Counted from the stretch's first letter, positions 8,163 through 16,828 are shown. The stretch is 64,000 nucleotides of DNA from Ramlibacter tataouinensis (GCF_001580455.1 NZ_CP010951.1:1054001-1118000); one strand, 5' to 3'. The notes: generated by a model not told the origin, from the letters alone. Translations and numbers: made by a program.

Positions 8163-9464
8163 CTACAGCACCAGCAGCGCCCGGAAGTCGTTGACGTTGG
8201 TGTTCGTCGGCCCGGTGACCAGCAGGTCGCCCAGCGCGCTGTAGTAGCCGTAGGCGTCGTTGCGCGCAAGGTGCTGGTCGACCTTCAGGCCCTGCGCCAT
8301 GGCGCGCGCCAGCGTGTCCGGCGTGACGAAAGCCCCCGCGTTCTCTTCCATGCCGTCGATGCCGTCGGTGTCGGCCGCCAGACCCCAGACGCCGGGCTCG
8401 CCCTGCAGCGCCTGCGCCAGACCCAGGCAGAACTCGCCGGCCCGCCCGCCCCGGCCGCGCGCCATGCCGACCGGCGGCGTGCGCACGGTCACGGTGGTCT
8501 CGCCGCCCGAGAGGATCACGCAGGGCTTGCGGAAGGGCTCGCCGCTGCGCGCGACGGCGCGCGCCAGCGCCGCATGCACCTTTCCGACCTCGCGCGACTC
8601 GCCTTCCATCTCGTCGCTGAGGATGTGGGCTGCCAAGCCATGCGCCTGGGCCAGCCGGGCCGCCGCTTCCAGCGACTCGCGCGGCGTGGCGATCAGGCGC
8701 ACGACCTGGCCGTCGAACAGCGGGTCGCCGGGCTTGGGCGTTTCCAGCGCGCCCTGCTCCAGCAGGCTCATGAGCGCGCCCGGCACCTCGATGCGGTAGC
8801 GCTGCAGGATGGCCACCGCGTCGGCGCAGGTGGAGGCATCGGGCACCGTGGGACCGCTGGCGATGACGGACGGGTCGTCGCCCGGCACGTCGCTGATCGC
8901 CAGCGTCACGACCTGGGCCGGCGCGCAGGCGGCAGCCAGCCGGCCGCCCTTGATGCGCGAGAGGTGCTTGCGCACGCAGTTCATCTCGCCGATGTTCGCG
9001 CCGGACTCGAGCAACTGGCGATTGATGCGCTGCTTGTCTTCCAGCGCCAGGCCCTCGGCCGGCAAGGTCAGCAGCGCCGAGCCGCCGCCGGAGATCAGGC
9101 ACAGCACCAGGTCATCCGAGGTGAGTCCCTGCGCCAGCGCCAGGATGCGCTGCGCCGCCTGCAGGCCGGCGGCATCGGGCACAGGATGGGAAGCTTCGAC
9201 GATCTCGATGCGCGGGCTCAGGCCGGGCGGCCGCGGCGGCGTGTGGCCATAGCGGGTGACCACCAGCCCGAACAGCGGCGCGGCGGCCGGCCACAAGGCC
9301 TCCAGCGCGTGCGCCATGGACGCGCCCGCCTTGCCGGCGCCGAGCACGACCGTGCGCCCGCGCGGCGGCGGCGGCAGGTGCGCCTGCATGTTCTGCAAGG
9401 GCAGCGCACGCTCGACGGCGGCGCGAAAGAGCTGTTCCAGGAAACCGCGCGGATCGGAAATCAT
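8163..9464 (-). CDS. glycerate 2-kinase (GckA/TtuD type, MOFRL family)
   Basis: 433 residues, the normal length for the DUF4147/MOFRL glycerate kinase family, often annotated as hydroxypyruvate reductase TtuD. Visible features are the N-terminal VVLGAGKAGASMAHALE glycine-rich motif, the central LCLISGGGSALL motif with KQRINRQLLESGA, and the C-terminal MOFRL domain with GGETTVTV and ADTDGIDG. It phosphorylates D-glycerate to 2-phosphoglycerate, the last step that brings glyoxylate-derived tartronate semialdehyde into glycolysis. Glyoxylate is an end product of the allantoin pathway encoded at 15.6-22.7 kb, a plausible metabolic link, but the gene is not in that operon. The DUF885 gene lies 17 nt upstream of its start on the same strand. 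Confidence 0.9.
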   Translation of the reverse strand: MISDPRGFLEQLFRAAVERALPLQNMQAHLPPPPRGRTVVLGAGKAGASMAHALEALWPAAAPLFGLVVTRYGHTPPRPPGLSPRIEIVEASHPVPDAAGLQAAQRILALAQGLTSDDLVLCLISGGGSALLTLPAEGLALEDKQRINRQLLESGANIGEMNCVRKHLSRIKGGRLAAACAPAQVVTLAISDVPGDDPSVIASGPTVPDASTCADAVAILQRYRIEVPGALMSLLEQGALETPKPGDPLFDGQVVRLIATPRESLEAAARLAQAHGLAAHILSDEMEGESREVGKVHAALARAVARSGEPFRKPCVILSGGETTVTVRTPPVGMARGRGGRAGEFCLGLAQALQGEPGVWGLAADTDGIDGMEENAGAFVTPDTLARAMAQGLKVDQHLARNDAYGYYSALGDLLVTGPTNTNVNDFRALLVL

Positions 9465-9481
9465 CCTGTCATTTTGCCGCT

Positions 9482-11287
9482 TCAGCGCTGCACCGCTGCG
9501 ATCCAGCGCTCGACCTTGGCCTCCAGCATCGACAGCGGCATGCTGCCCTCGCCCAGCACCTGGGTGTGGAACCGGCGGATGTCGAAGCGCGGCCCGAGGG
9601 CCTGGCGGGCGCGCTCGCGCAGCGCGAGGATCTTGAGTTCGCCGACCTTGTAGGCCAGCGCCTGGCCCGGCCAGGCCATGTAGCGCTCGGTGGCGCGCTG
9701 CGCGGCCCGCGCTGTCGATCCTTCCTTCTCGCGCAGAAAGGCGATGGTCTGCTCGCGCGACCAGCCCTTGTCGTGCAGTCCGGTGTCCACCACCAACCGC
9801 AAGGCGCGGTGCAATTCCGCGAACAGGCGCCCCAGGTAGGCCACAGGGTCGTCGTACACGCCCAGTTCGCCGCCCAGGCTTTCGGCGTACAGCGCCCAGC
9901 CCTCGCCGTAGGCGTCGTAGTAGGTGTTCTGCCGGTAGCGGGTGCGGGCCATTTCCCGCTGCAGGGCGATCTGGTAGTGGTGGCCGGGCTGGCCCTCGTG
10001 CAGGAACAGCGCCGTCATGGTGGCGCTGCGGTATTTGGCCGGGTCATCCACCACGACGTAGAACACGCCGGGCCGCGAGCCGTCCGCCGCCGGCGGCACA
10101 TAGTGGTCGGAGGCGGTGGCGCGGCGGATGGGCTCCACCGGCTTGATCTCCAGCGCCGCTTTCGGCGCACGCTCGAACAGGCGCGGCAGCCCGGGGCGCA
10201 CGCGCGCGTCGATCGCACGATAGGCGGCCAGGACCTCTTCTTCGCTCTTGAAGGGATACAGCTCGGGGCGGCTGTTGATCGATGCAATGAACTCATCGAC
10301 ACTGCCGTTGAAGCTGAACTTCGACTTGAGCTGATCCATCTCGCCGCGGATGCGCGCCACCTCCTTCAGGCCCAGCTCGTGGATCTCGTGAGGCGTCATG
10401 CGCGTGGTCGTGCGGGAGGCCACCAGCATCCGGTACCAGTCGCGCCCGCCCGGCACATCGCCCAGGCCCGCCGTGGTGCGCGCCGCCGGCAGGTAGGTCT
10501 CGGCCATGAACTTGCGCAGCCGCGCCACGGCCGGCGTCACCGAGCCCTGGACGACCGCCTGGTACCTGGCCGCGATGCGGCGCCGGTCCGCTTCGCCGAT
10601 CGCCGCGGGAAATTTGCGCGTGCCGGCGAGGTAGGGGCTTTGCGCCGGATCGGCCGGCAGCAGCGCGTCGAGTTGCGGCAGGGTGCGCTCGACCAGCGGG
10701 CGCGGCAGCGTGACCTGCTGCGCGATGCCCTGCTTCATGTTGGCGATGGCCTGGTCGACCCAGGCCGGCAGCTTCTTGAGGCGGGCCAGGAAGTGCTCGT
10801 AGTGCGCCACCGTCGTCATCGGCTGCGCCGCATCGCCGGCCGCCCACTGCGACAACTTCACCGGCACGCTGTCCATGTGGTTCAGCGGCAGCAGGTGCCA
10901 CGGGTAGTCCAGGCCGCGCCGCCGGTCGGCCAGCTCATAAGCCAGCAGCTCATGGGTCAGCCGGCTGTCGGCATCGAGCGGCTCGCGCGGGATGGCGGCC
11001 AGCTGGCGGGTGGTGCGTTCGTAGAGGCGGCGCTGGCGCGCGAGGTGCGCGGGCGCGATCTCGATCTCGAGCGCGGCCTCGTACTTCGGGTTGCCGGTGT
11101 TCTCGGTCGCATCCAGCGGAAACAGGGCCTGCGTCTCCTCGTAGTAGCGATCGGCCAGCAAGGCCAGGCGGCGGGCGGCCTCGGAGTCGGCCACCGCCGT
11201 GGCGGCGCGGCCGAGCGCGGGGCCGAGGACCAGGCTGGTGGCCAGTCCGGCGTTCAGCGCGCGGCGGGTAAGTCGGGTGTCGTGCAT
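9482..11287 (-). CDS. DUF885 family exported metallohydrolase
   Basis: 601 residues. The N-terminus has a twin-arginine-like sequence (LTRRALNAGL) and a hydrophobic stretch ending near GRAATA, so export is likely. The DUF885 signature is clear: LFLHEGQPGHHYQ (an HExxxGHH zinc-site variant) followed by YDAYGEGWALYAE with the third metal ligand region. Members are predicted zinc peptidases or carboxypeptidase-like hydrolases; the substrate is unknown. The start is the ATG at the signal peptide. The reading frame continues open about 800 nt upstream, but that part overlaps the divergent exporter gene and has no family similarity. It ends 17 nt before the glycerate kinase start, so the two are probably co-transcribed. 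Confidence 0.85.
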   Translation of the reverse strand: MHDTRLTRRALNAGLATSLVLGPALGRAATAVADSEAARRLALLADRYYEETQALFPLDATENTGNPKYEAALEIEIAPAHLARQRRLYERTTRQLAAIPREPLDADSRLTHELLAYELADRRRGLDYPWHLLPLNHMDSVPVKLSQWAAGDAAQPMTTVAHYEHFLARLKKLPAWVDQAIANMKQGIAQQVTLPRPLVERTLPQLDALLPADPAQSPYLAGTRKFPAAIGEADRRRIAARYQAVVQGSVTPAVARLRKFMAETYLPAARTTAGLGDVPGGRDWYRMLVASRTTTRMTPHEIHELGLKEVARIRGEMDQLKSKFSFNGSVDEFIASINSRPELYPFKSEEEVLAAYRAIDARVRPGLPRLFERAPKAALEIKPVEPIRRATASDHYVPPAADGSRPGVFYVVVDDPAKYRSATMTALFLHEGQPGHHYQIALQREMARTRYRQNTYYDAYGEGWALYAESLGGELGVYDDPVAYLGRLFAELHRALRLVVDTGLHDKGWSREQTIAFLREKEGSTARAAQRATERYMAWPGQALAYKVGELKILALRERARQALGPRFDIRRFHTQVLGEGSMPLSMLEAKVERWIAAVQR

Positions 11288-11353
11288 GGCGCGCGATGCT
11301 ACCTCAGCAGTGCGCACGGATAATGGACCTTCCATGCCTGCCGACTCTTTCAC

Positions 11354-12079
11354 TTGGACTACGCCCTCGTCCTGATCCTGGGCCTGGTGGCGGGCACCGT
11401 GGGCGGCATCGTGGGTTTCGGCACCTCGATCATGCTGATGCCCGCGCTGGTGCTGGTGTTCGGCCCGCGGCAGGCCGTGCCCATCATGGCCATCGCCTCG
11501 ATCATGGCCAACGCCTCGCGGGCCGCCGCCTGGTGGCGCGAGGTCGATTGGCGCGCCACCGCCGCCTATTCCGCCGCCGCCATGCCGGCCGCCGCCCTCG
11601 GCGCGCGGACCCTGCTCGCACTCCCCACCGACATCGTCGAAGCGTTGCTGGGCGCCTTCTTCATCGCCATGATCCCGCTGCGCCGCTGGATGTTGCGCCA
11701 GAACTGGCGCCTCTCGCGCGCCCAGCTCGCGCTGGTCGGCGCGGTGATCGGCTTCATCACCGGCATCGTCGTGAGCACCGGCCCACTCAACACGCCCTTC
11801 TTCCTGATGCATGGCCTGGTCAAGGGCGCCTACCTGGCCACCGAAGCCATGAGCTCGATCGCGGTGTACGTGGCCAAGGCCGCGGCCTTCCGCACCCTGG
11901 GCGCCCTGCCCCTGGAAACCATCGCCGAAGGCCTGATCGTCGGCAGCTCGTTGGTAGCCGGCGCCTTCATCGCCAAGCGCTTCGTGCTGCGGATCGACGC
12001 CGAGCGCTTCCGGCTGCTGATGGACGGCCTGATGCTGGGCGCCGGGCTGCTGATGCTGGGCACGGCGATTGCGCGCTGA
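11354..12079 (+). CDS. TauE/SafE family sulfite/organic anion exporter
   Basis: 241 residues and almost entirely membrane-embedded, with about 7-8 helices. The N-terminal helix has the family's glycine-rich pattern (GLVAGTVGGIVGFGTS) and the mid-protein repeat has GFITGIVVSTGPLNTPFF. TauE/SafE proteins move sulfite, sulfoacetate or other small organic anions across the inner membrane; the substrate cannot be assigned. No ATG fits; the TTG at 11354 is the best start because the frame is closed by a stop at 11321-11323. It diverges from the DUF885 gene. Confidence 0.85.
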   Translation: MDYALVLILGLVAGTVGGIVGFGTSIMLMPALVLVFGPRQAVPIMAIASIMANASRAAAWWREVDWRATAAYSAAAMPAAALGARTLLALPTDIVEALLGAFFIAMIPLRRWMLRQNWRLSRAQLALVGAVIGFITGIVVSTGPLNTPFFLMHGLVKGAYLATEAMSSIAVYVAKAAAFRTLGALPLETIAEGLIVGSSLVAGAFIAKRFVLRIDAERFRLLMDGLMLGAGLLMLGTAIAR

Positions 12080-12219
12080 CAAGGTTCGGGCCGCGCGTGC
12101 GGGCTAACCCTTTCGACAAGCGCAGGTGGAGGGGCTAGATTCCCTTCGGGCTGGGCCGTGTCGGCATCAATCTTGCTCGAACGAAGGGTCCCAGCCCCTT
12201 CCCCAGGAGGAATCCATCC

Positions 12220-13260
12220 ATGAACAAGAGAGCCGCCCTCAAGACCGCTGCCGCCGCACTGCTCGCTTCCGTATTCGGAATCGCCGGCGCGCAGACCCCC
12301 ACCCCGATCCGCTTCCAGCTGGACTGGCGTTTCGAAGGCCCGGCGGCGCTGTTCCTGACCCCCGCGGCCAAGGGCTACTTCAAGGCCGCCGGGCTGGATG
12401 TGGCGATCGACGCGGGCAACGGCTCCGGCGGCACCGTCACCCGCGTGGCCTCCGGCAGCTATGACATGGGCTTCGCCGACCTCGCGGCGCTGATGGAGTT
12501 CCACGCCAACAACCCGGACGCGCCCAACAAGCCGGTGGCGGTGATGATGGTCTACAACAACACGCCGGCCTCGGTGATGGCGCTGAAGAAATCCGGCATC
12601 AGCAAGCCCGCCGACCTGACCGGCAAGCGCATGGGCGCGCCGGTGTTCGACGCCGGCCGGCGTGCCTTCCCCATCCTGCAGAAGGCCACCGGCATCGGCG
12701 CCGTCAACTGGACGTCCATGGACCCGCCGCTGCGCGAAACCATGCTGGCCCGGGGCGACGTCGATGCGATCACCGGCTTCACCTTCACTTCGCTGCTCAA
12801 CCTGGAAGCGCGCGGCGTCAAGCCGGAGGACATCGTGGTGCTGCCCTATTCGGAGCACGGCGTGCGGCTCTACGGCAACGTGATCATCGCCTCGCCCAAG
12901 CTGCTGCGCGAGAACCCGAACGCGGTGCGCGCCTTCCTGTCGGCCTTCACGCGCGGCGCGCGCGAGGTGGTGGCGGACCCGGCCGCGGCGATCGGCGACG
13001 TCAAGGCGCGCGACGGCATCATCAACCCCGCGCTCGAGACGCGGCGCCTGAAGCTGGCCATCGACACCGTGATCAACAGCCCGGACGCGCGCACCGACGG
13101 CTTCGGCCAGGTCAATCCCGGCCGCCTGTCGCTGATGGCCTCGCAGGTCTCCGACGCCTTCTCGACCAAGACCCGCGTCAACCCCGACGCCGTGTGGAAC
13201 GGCACCTTCCTGCCAGGCAAGCAGGAATTGGCCGCCGTGCTGCCCGCGCCGAAGAAATGA
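12220..13260 (+). CDS. NMT1/THI5-like (NrtA/SsuA class) ABC transporter substrate-binding protein
   Basis: 346 residues with a Sec signal peptide (MNKRAALKTAAAALL, cleavage near GIAGAQ). The mature protein has the NMT1/THI5 layout: an opening IRFQLDWRFEGPAALF, GSYDMGFADLAAL, then GVKPEDIVVLPYSEHG. Relatives bind pyrimidine precursors, aliphatic sulfonates, nitrate or purine-like compounds; substrate is not assignable. The strong Shine-Dalgarno CAGGAGG sits 12 nt before the start. The stop codon overlaps the ATG of the ATPase gene (ATGA). Proximity to the purine genes suggests a nitrogenous ring compound or breakdown product, which is inference. Confidence 0.88.
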   Translation: MNKRAALKTAAAALLASVFGIAGAQTPTPIRFQLDWRFEGPAALFLTPAAKGYFKAAGLDVAIDAGNGSGGTVTRVASGSYDMGFADLAALMEFHANNPDAPNKPVAVMMVYNNTPASVMALKKSGISKPADLTGKRMGAPVFDAGRRAFPILQKATGIGAVNWTSMDPPLRETMLARGDVDAITGFTFTSLLNLEARGVKPEDIVVLPYSEHGVRLYGNVIIASPKLLRENPNAVRAFLSAFTRGAREVVADPAAAIGDVKARDGIINPALETRRLKLAIDTVINSPDARTDGFGQVNPGRLSLMASQVSDAFSTKTRVNPDAVWNGTFLPGKQELAAVLPAPKK

Positions 13261-14090
13261 GCGGCCGCGACGCGGACGCCCCTTTCGTCGAATTCCAGGA
13301 CGTCTGGCTCGCCTACAACGAGGAACTGCAGGCGCAGGGCAGGTACGCGGTCGAGACAATCGACCTGCGCCTTCGCCGCGGCGAATTCGCCGCCATCGTC
13401 GGGCCCTCCGGCTGCGGCAAGTCCACCTTCATGAAGCTCGCCACCGGCCTCCGCCGCGCCACGCGCGGACGCGTGCTGGTGGACGGCCAGGTGCTGGACG
13501 GCCCACTGAAGATCTCCGGCATGGCGTTCCAGGCGCCCTCCCTGCTGCCCTGGCGCACCACCCTGGACAACGTGCTGCTGCCACTGGAGATCGTGGAGCC
13601 CTACCGCAGCGAGTTCCGGCGCCGCCGCGCCGAGTACGAGGCGCGCGCCATCGAGCTGCTGGCGGCCGTCGGCCTGCGCGGCCAGGAGCGCAACTACCCC
13701 TGGCAGCTGTCCGGCGGCATGCAGCAGCGCGCCAGCATCTGCCGCGCCCTGATCCACGAGCCGAAGCTGCTTCTCCTGGACGAGCCCTTCGGCGCGCTGG
13801 ACGCGTTCACCCGCGAGGAACTGTGGTGCATCCTGCGCGACCTGTGGCAGCAGCGCCGCTTCAACGTGATCCTGGTCACTCACGACCTGCGCGAATCGGT
13901 GTTCCTGGCCGACACCGTGTACGTCATGAGCGCCAGCCCCGGCCGCATCGTGCTGCGCAGCGAGATCGAGCTGCCCCGGCCGCGCGACCTGGAAACCACC
14001 TACACCGCCGGCTTCGTCGATGCCGTGCACAGCCTGCGCTCGCACATCGGCGCGGCGCGGCCGCGTCCGGCGCAGGAGGCGGCAACATGA
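13257..14090 (+). CDS. ABC transporter ATP-binding subunit (nitrate/sulfonate/taurine type)
   Basis: 277 residues. All nucleotide-binding motifs are intact: Walker A GPSGCGKST, Q-loop at AFQAPSLLPW, signature LSGGMQQR, Walker B LLLLDEPFGALD, and the H-loop histidine in LVTHDLRES. The order and wording are those of SsuB/TauB/NrtD-type ATPases, which energise import with a single permease. The start is the ATG overlapping the binding-protein stop; the frame is open a little further upstream but only inside that gene. Its own stop overlaps the start of the repeated mini reading frame at 14087. Confidence 0.92.
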   Translation: MSGRDADAPFVEFQDVWLAYNEELQAQGRYAVETIDLRLRRGEFAAIVGPSGCGKSTFMKLATGLRRATRGRVLVDGQVLDGPLKISGMAFQAPSLLPWRTTLDNVLLPLEIVEPYRSEFRRRRAEYEARAIELLAAVGLRGQERNYPWQLSGGMQQRASICRALIHEPKLLLLDEPFGALDAFTREELWCILRDLWQQRRFNVILVTHDLRESVFLADTVYVMSASPGRIVLRSEIELPRPRDLETTYTAGFVDAVHSLRSHIGAARPRPAQEAAT

Positions 14091-14152
14091 GCCGCCCGGC
14101 CGCTCCGAAGGCTCATGGCACCGCAGCCCGCAGGGCGGAGGTTGTCGAATGA
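14087..14152 (+). repeat. 66-nt intercistronic mini reading frame, copy 1
   Basis: A 21-codon frame opens on the ATGA overlap with the ATPase stop and closes on the ATGA overlap with the permease start. It would encode a basic peptide, MSRPAAPKAHGTAARRAEV followed by Val-Glu. The same element recurs at 21445-21510 between unrelated genes with 61 of 66 bases identical. It contains an inverted repeat ATGAGCC/GGCTCAT (nt 1-7 and 24-30) and a small GCCC-GCA-GGGC hairpin. A Shine-Dalgarno GGAGG lies 7 nt before the permease ATG. It may be a real leader peptide or a REP-like element that happens to be open. I call it a translational connector on architecture alone. Confidence 0.6.
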
Positions 14153-14904
14153 ACTCGCGCCTCGAACGTTGGTCGCCCTGGCTGCTGGTGCTGGCCATCG
14201 TGCTGCTGTGGCAGCTGGCCTGCTCGGCACTGTCGGTGTCGGAGTTCATCTTCCCCAGCCCCTGGCGCATCGCCGAGCAGCTGTGGGAATTCAAGGGCCC
14301 GATCGCCATGCACGCCTGGCGCACCTTCTGGGTCACCATGGCCGGGTTCGCCCTGGCCATCGTCGTGGGCGTGCTGCTCGGGCTGGTGGTGGGCAGTTCG
14401 CGGCTCGCCTATGCGGCCATCTACCCGGCCATGACCGCCTTCAATGCGCTGCCCAAGGCCGCGTTCGTGCCCCTGCTGGTCGTGTGGTTCGGCATCGGCG
14501 CCGGGCCGGCGATCCTCACCGCCTTCCTCATCTCCTTCTTCCCCATCATGGTCAACATGGCCACCGGCCTGGCCACGCTGGAGCCGGAACTGGAAGACGT
14601 GCTGCGGGTGCTGGGCGCGACCCGGACCGATGTGCTGCGCAAGATCGGACTGCCGCGTTCGCTGCCCTACTTCTACGCTTCGCTGAAGGTGGCGATCACG
14701 CTGGCCTTCGTGGGCACGACGGTGTCGGAGATGACCGCGGCCAACGAAGGCATCGGCTACCTGCTGGTGTCGGCTGGCTCGGCCATGCAGATGGGACTGG
14801 CGTTCGCCGGGCTGGTGGTGATCGGTGCGATGGCGATGATCATGTATGCGCTGTTCGACCAGCTCGAGCGTCGCACCACCTCGTGGGCCCATCGCGCTTC
14901 GTGA
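14149..14904 (+). CDS. ABC transporter permease (BPD_transp_1, SsuC/TauC type)
   Basis: 251 residues with about six membrane helices. The cytoplasmic EAA-like coupling segment is visible at EDVLRVLGATRTDVLRKIGLPRSLPYFY, typical of the SsuC/TauC/NrtB permeases. It should form the membrane channel for the binding protein and ATPase encoded just upstream. The start is the ATG that overlaps the TGA of the 66-nt mini frame; GGAGG lies 7 nt upstream of it, inside that repeat, so translation of this gene depends on the repeat's ribosome-binding site. Confidence 0.92.
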   Translation: MNSRLERWSPWLLVLAIVLLWQLACSALSVSEFIFPSPWRIAEQLWEFKGPIAMHAWRTFWVTMAGFALAIVVGVLLGLVVGSSRLAYAAIYPAMTAFNALPKAAFVPLLVVWFGIGAGPAILTAFLISFFPIMVNMATGLATLEPELEDVLRVLGATRTDVLRKIGLPRSLPYFYASLKVAITLAFVGTTVSEMTAANEGIGYLLVSAGSAMQMGLAFAGLVVIGAMAMIMYALFDQLERRTTSWAHRAS

Positions 14905-15071
14905 ATGCTCGGCATTGGCGGCGCGCACTCGACTGCTAGCGCGAAGCGATCAGCTTCCGCTGTGGACTGGACGCGTGATGAGTCGCTCGCAGGCCACGCG
15001 ATTTGTAGGACGGCGGCTTGTGATGATTCGAGGCCCTGTTTTCGCTTGCGCGCAACCTCCAAAATCGCGCC

Positions 15072-15320
15072 ATGAATCGCGCCCTCTACGTGTGGAAGTT
15101 GAGGCTTTGCCTGGCGGCTGCGGCGGTAATCCTGGCGTCGGCCTTCGCGCCCCAGCGACCCGTCCATGAGCAGCGCCTGACGGACGGCAAGGTGAACGGC
15201 CAGGTCGTGGTCGAGAGCCGCAATCCCAAGGGGCCTGTGACTGTGACTGTGCCGGTGCCGGCACAGGCGCGCCAGCCGGCGGCCACCGATTCGCGCGACC
15301 GCATTTCGGCGATGCTCTGA
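15072..15320 (+). CDS. small secreted protein of unknown function
   Basis: 82 residues with a signal-peptide-like N-terminus (MNRALYVWKLRL, hydrophobic AAAAVILASAFA). The remaining 50 residues are polar with a Val-rich patch (GPVTVTVPVPAQA). No family recognised. There is no obvious Shine-Dalgarno, so the start is uncertain. It lies 167 nt after the permease and 96 nt before another small exported protein, and the signal peptide is the best reason to keep it. Confidence 0.5.
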   Translation: MNRALYVWKLRLCLAAAAVILASAFAPQRPVHEQRLTDGKVNGQVVVESRNPKGPVTVTVPVPAQARQPAATDSRDRISAML

Positions 15321-15416
15321 ACGCAGCACCGCCCGCCGCGCCGCCAGCGCGGGTGTGGACGCTCGTGCTTCCGTCACAGCCGTGGCGGAGCACAACACGA
15401 AGTACGCGAAGCTCCC

Positions 15417-15617
15417 ATGAAGATTCTTGTTCCGGCGATCGTGACGGCGCTCGCGCTGTCGGCCTGTGCCTCCAACTCCGCGAAGCCCGAGAGCGCGCCG
15501 CAAGCTCAGGCGCAGCAGGCCGACGCCTGCCGCAATGTGGAAGCGCCTACCGGCAGCCGGCTGGTGCGCAAGGCCGACTGCAACGGCGGCAGCGGCGCGG
15601 CCACCACGGTGCGCTGA
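15417..15617 (+). CDS. small lipoprotein
   Basis: 66 residues. Signal peptide MKILVPAIVTALALSAC with an evident lipobox (LSAC, Cys17), then a Ser/Ala/Gln-rich tether and a C-terminal core with two cysteines (ADACRNVEAPTGSRLVRKADC) that could form a disulfide. Such PTGSRL-containing mini-lipoproteins occur in other Burkholderiales but have no known role. It converges with puuD, with 8 nt between the stop codons. Confidence 0.6.
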   Translation: MKILVPAIVTALALSACASNSAKPESAPQAQAQQADACRNVEAPTGSRLVRKADCNGGSGAATTVR

Positions 15618-15625
15618 CCCGGCCC

Positions 15626-16828
15626 CTACTCGACTTTCGCGCCGCTTTCGAACCAGCGCCCGATCAGCACCCGCTCGTCCTCGGTGATGGCGGTGGCGTT
15701 GTTGATCGGCATGGTCCGGGCGACCACGGCCTGCTGGTAGACCTGCTGCGCGTGCTGCTTGAGCGCCTGTGCCGAATCGAGGCGCACGTTCTTCATCTGC
15801 ACTTGCGCGCCGTGGCAGGCATAGCAGCGCTGCTCGAGCACGGCGCGCACGCGCGCGTAGTCGGCGGGCTGCTGCTGCGCGAGGCCGGCCTGTGGCGCGC
15901 CCTGCGGTGACAGCCAGGCGGCAACGCCCGCAAGCAGCACGACTCCGGCCAGCGCATACGGCAGCGGATGGCGGTTGCGTCCCAGCTTGTAGCCGTGCCG
16001 CAGCACGAAGAACTGCCGGATCGCCGCGCCCGCCAGCATCATCAGCACCAGCACCAGCCAGTTGTAGCGGTGCCCCCAGGTGAAGCTGTAGTGGTTGCTC
16101 AGCATCGCGAACAGCACCGGCAGCGTGAAGTAGGTGTTGTGCACGCTGCGCTGCTTGCCGCGAATGCCGTGGATGGGATCGACCGGCTGCCCGGCCCGGA
16201 TCGCAGCCACGACCTTCTTCTGCCCGGGGATGATCCAGAACAGCACATTGGCGCTCATGGCCGTGGCCAGCATCGCGCCGACCAGCAGGAAGGCCGCGCG
16301 CCCGGCGAACAGGTGGCAGGCGAGCCAGGACGCCAGGCACACCAGTGCCAGCACCAGCGCGCCCACGATCGCATCGCCCCTCTCGCGCTCGCCGAACACG
16401 CGGCAGGCGCCGTCGTACAGCAGCCAGAACGCCAACAAGAAGGCGACCGCCGCGGCGCTGGCGGCCGGCGCCGACCAGTCCATCAGCTGCCGGTCGATCA
16501 GGTAGGTGTTGGCGCTCCAGAGGTAGGAGATCGCGAACAGGGCGAAGCCGGTGAGCCAGGTCGAGTAGCTTTCCCAGAAGAACCAGTGCAGCCGCTCGGG
16601 CAAGGCCGGCGGCGAGACGGCGAACTTGACCGGGTGATAGAAGCCGCCGCCATGCACCGCCCACAACTCGCCGCTCGCGCCCTGCTTCCTCAAGTCTTCA
16701 TCGACCGGGGGCGTCAGGCTGGAGTCGAGGAACACGAAGTAGAACGAGGAGCCGACCCAGGCGATCGCCGTGATCACATGCGCCCAGCGCAGGAGCAGGT
16801 TGGCCCAATCCAGCAGGTAGTTTTCCAT
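15626..16828 (-). CDS. puuD: membrane urate oxidase PuuD with C-terminal cytochrome c domain
   Basis: 400 residues. The N-terminal 300 residues form about eight membrane helices with conserved histidines (RWAHV, FYHPVKF, RSVHNTYFTLPVLFAMLSNHY), matching the urate hydroxylase PuuD domain. The C-terminus carries a c-type haem motif CYACH (residues 335-339) and a likely axial Met in RTMPINN. This type oxidises urate to 5-hydroxyisourate and passes electrons to the respiratory chain instead of making peroxide. It starts 28 nt after the xdhC stop, so xdhC-puuD is probably an operon. The next enzymes of the route lie at 18.3-21.4 kb. Confidence 0.92.
   Translation of the reverse strand: MENYLLDWANLLLRWAHVITAIAWVGSSFYFVFLDSSLTPPVDEDLRKQGASGELWAVHGGGFYHPVKFAVSPPALPERLHWFFWESYSTWLTGFALFAISYLWSANTYLIDRQLMDWSAPAASAAAVAFLLAFWLLYDGACRVFGERERGDAIVGALVLALVCLASWLACHLFAGRAAFLLVGAMLATAMSANVLFWIIPGQKKVVAAIRAGQPVDPIHGIRGKQRSVHNTYFTLPVLFAMLSNHYSFTWGHRYNWLVLVLMMLAGAAIRQFFVLRHGYKLGRNRHPLPYALAGVVLLAGVAAWLSPQGAPQAGLAQQQPADYARVRAVLEQRCYACHGAQVQMKNVRLDSAQALKQHAQQVYQQAVVARTMPINNATAITEDERVLIGRWFESGAKVE

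Noticed and set aside
11288..12082. Upstream extension of the DUF885 gene through the divergent exporter gene
   Set aside because: The part before residue 1 is Gly/Gln/His-rich without homology, while the ATG at 11287 opens a proper export signal.
12080..12219. Possible riboswitch before the NMT1-like binding protein
   Set aside because: The class invites a thiamine-type search, but I see no conserved TPP core or paired helices in the 140-nt leader.
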